DNA of 64,000 nt from NCBI RefSeq assembly GCF_003815915.1, contig NZ_CP033929.1:1798001-1862000 (forward strand). Direction: 5' to 3'. Of the stretch, positions 63,233-64,000 are shown one piece after another. Made by a program: the position numbers and the translations under genes. Each line of letters starts with the position of its first letter. The stretch's first letter is position 1. Below the pieces are notes generated by a model that was given only the letters and a program-made list of their open reading frames with translations, was not told where the DNA came from and made no database searches. The stretch is from Chryseobacterium indoltheticum (GTDB lineage: Bacteria > Bacteroidota > Bacteroidia > Flavobacteriales > Weeksellaceae).

Positions 63233-64000
63233 ATGGTTATTTTTGAGAACGATTTTCTAAACAATATTACGACCCACAATTTGAAACCTACTATCTCCAT
63301 CGTTGTTGCTATTTTTAACCGAAAAGACGAGCTTTTTGAGCTTCTTAATTCACTCAATTCTCAAACTGATAAAGACTTTGAGGTGATTATCGTTGATGAT
63401 GGTTCTTTGATTGATCTGAAACCGACAATCCATCAATTTGAAGAAATTTTAAACATAAAATATTTCAAAAAAACTAATTCAGGGCCTGGTTTGTCGAGAA
63501 ATTACGGTGCAAAAAGAGCTTCAAATGACTGGTTGGTTTTTGTAGACAGTGATGTAATTGTAGAGAAAGATTATATTGAAAATATTAAAAACGATATTCT
63601 TACCATTCCTTGTGATGCTTTTGGAGGGGCAGATAAAGCGCATAAAGGTTTTAATCTAATGCAGAAAGCAATTTCGTATTCTATGACTTCCGTTTTTACG
63701 ACTGGTGGAATTCGGGGAAATAAAAAAGCAGTTTCAAAATTTCAGCCCAGAAGTTTCAATATGGGTGTGAAAAAAGAGGTTTTCGAGAAAGTAGGTGGTT
63801 TTTCTGAGATGAGAATCGGTGAAGATCCTGATCTTTCGATGACGCTTTGGGAAAACGGTTTTACGACCGCTTTTTTCGATGATATTGCAGTTTACCATAA
63901 ACGAAGAGTAGATTTTGGAAAGTTTTCAAAACAGGTGTATCAATTCGGTTGCGCAAGACCGATTCTTAATCAAAGGCATCCTAATTATGTGAAAATTTCT
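63233..64000 (+). CDS. Family 2 glycosyltransferase, 3' partial
   Basis: 256 codons are visible before the window ends; the frame stays open. The GT-A features are clear: TISIVVAIFNRKDELFELLNSL, the nucleotide-binding VIIVDDGS, VFVDSDVIVEKDYI (DxD-type), and GEDPDLSMTLWENGF. It would transfer a sugar from a nucleotide sugar, probably for a surface glycan. The start is ATG at 63233; an in-frame TTG at 63191 is upstream of the -7 box and so less likely. Confidence 0.9.
   Translation, partial: MVIFENDFLNNITTHNLKPTISIVVAIFNRKDELFELLNSLNSQTDKDFEVIIVDDGSLIDLKPTIHQFEEILNIKYFKKTNSGPGLSRNYGAKRASNDWLVFVDSDVIVEKDYIENIKNDILTIPCDAFGGADKAHKGFNLMQKAISYSMTSVFTTGGIRGNKKAVSKFQPRSFNMGVKKEVFEKVGGFSEMRIGEDPDLSMTLWENGFTTAFFDDIAVYHKRRVDFGKFSKQVYQFGCARPILNQRHPNYVKIS

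Noticed and set aside
1..64000. tRNA or rRNA genes near the ICE edges
   Set aside because: No cloverleaf or rRNA signature was recognised; the ICE border is at a protein gene.

Overview
The window looks like a flavobacterial chromosome, close to Chryseobacterium or a related Weeksellaceae genus. The evidence is an AT-rich backbone, -7 promoter boxes of the Bacteroidetes type (TAnnTTTG), few Shine-Dalgarno sites, and typical flavobacterial gene families (DUF6526, DUF808, FadL-type porin, short-type ProS, NodT/RND sets). No rRNA or tRNA gene was recognised.

Layout. (1) About 1-26.8 kb is the right-hand part of an integrative and conjugative element (ICE) of the Bacteroidetes tra type. It begins inside a TraG (VirB4-like) ATPase that carries an embedded DnaJ J domain. 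It continues through three paralogous secreted proteins, a fourth secreted protein, TraJ, TraK, a small inner-membrane protein, TraM and TraN, then a VirD4-type coupling ATPase, an M23 peptidase and ICE-associated hypotheticals, one of them split by an in-frame TAG. The relaxase, the TraG Walker A and the left end lie outside the window. (2) 14.3-25.3 kb is ICE cargo: two related TetR regulators, a small membrane-protein/rhodanese operon, an AraC regulator, an NTF2-like secreted protein and a NodT-RND-MFP efflux operon. The same inverted repeat sits before the small operon, the efflux operon and the second tetR, so the cargo looks like one regulon. (3) 25.5-26.8 kb holds a tyrosine integrase and a striking set of TGTACA-containing repeats, directly against the 3' end of mnmE, the likely attachment site.

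(4) From 26.8 kb on is ordinary chromosome: mnmE, a quinone oxidoreductase with a Crp/Fnr regulator, aminopeptidase P, topoisomerase IB, pruA, an ABC-2 exporter, an AAA ATPase, prfB, DedA, several hydrolases, a GH43 enzyme, grpE-dnaJ (with a sigma-54-like promoter), an IS110 element with a candidate bridge-RNA region, an Nramp transporter with a palindromic operator, a DUF937-OmpA protein, proS, a Gly/Trp/Asn/Tyr-rich lipoprotein paired with a FadL-type porin, a ZIP transporter, two methyltransferases, DUF1622, and the start of a family 2 glycosyltransferase running off the right edge.

The most interesting points are the J domain built into a conjugation ATPase, the shared operator network of the ICE cargo, the integrase-proximal repeat array, the IS110 leader, the DnaJ lacking one zinc centre, and genes whose -7 box lies only 4 nt from the start codon, which implies leaderless mRNAs.
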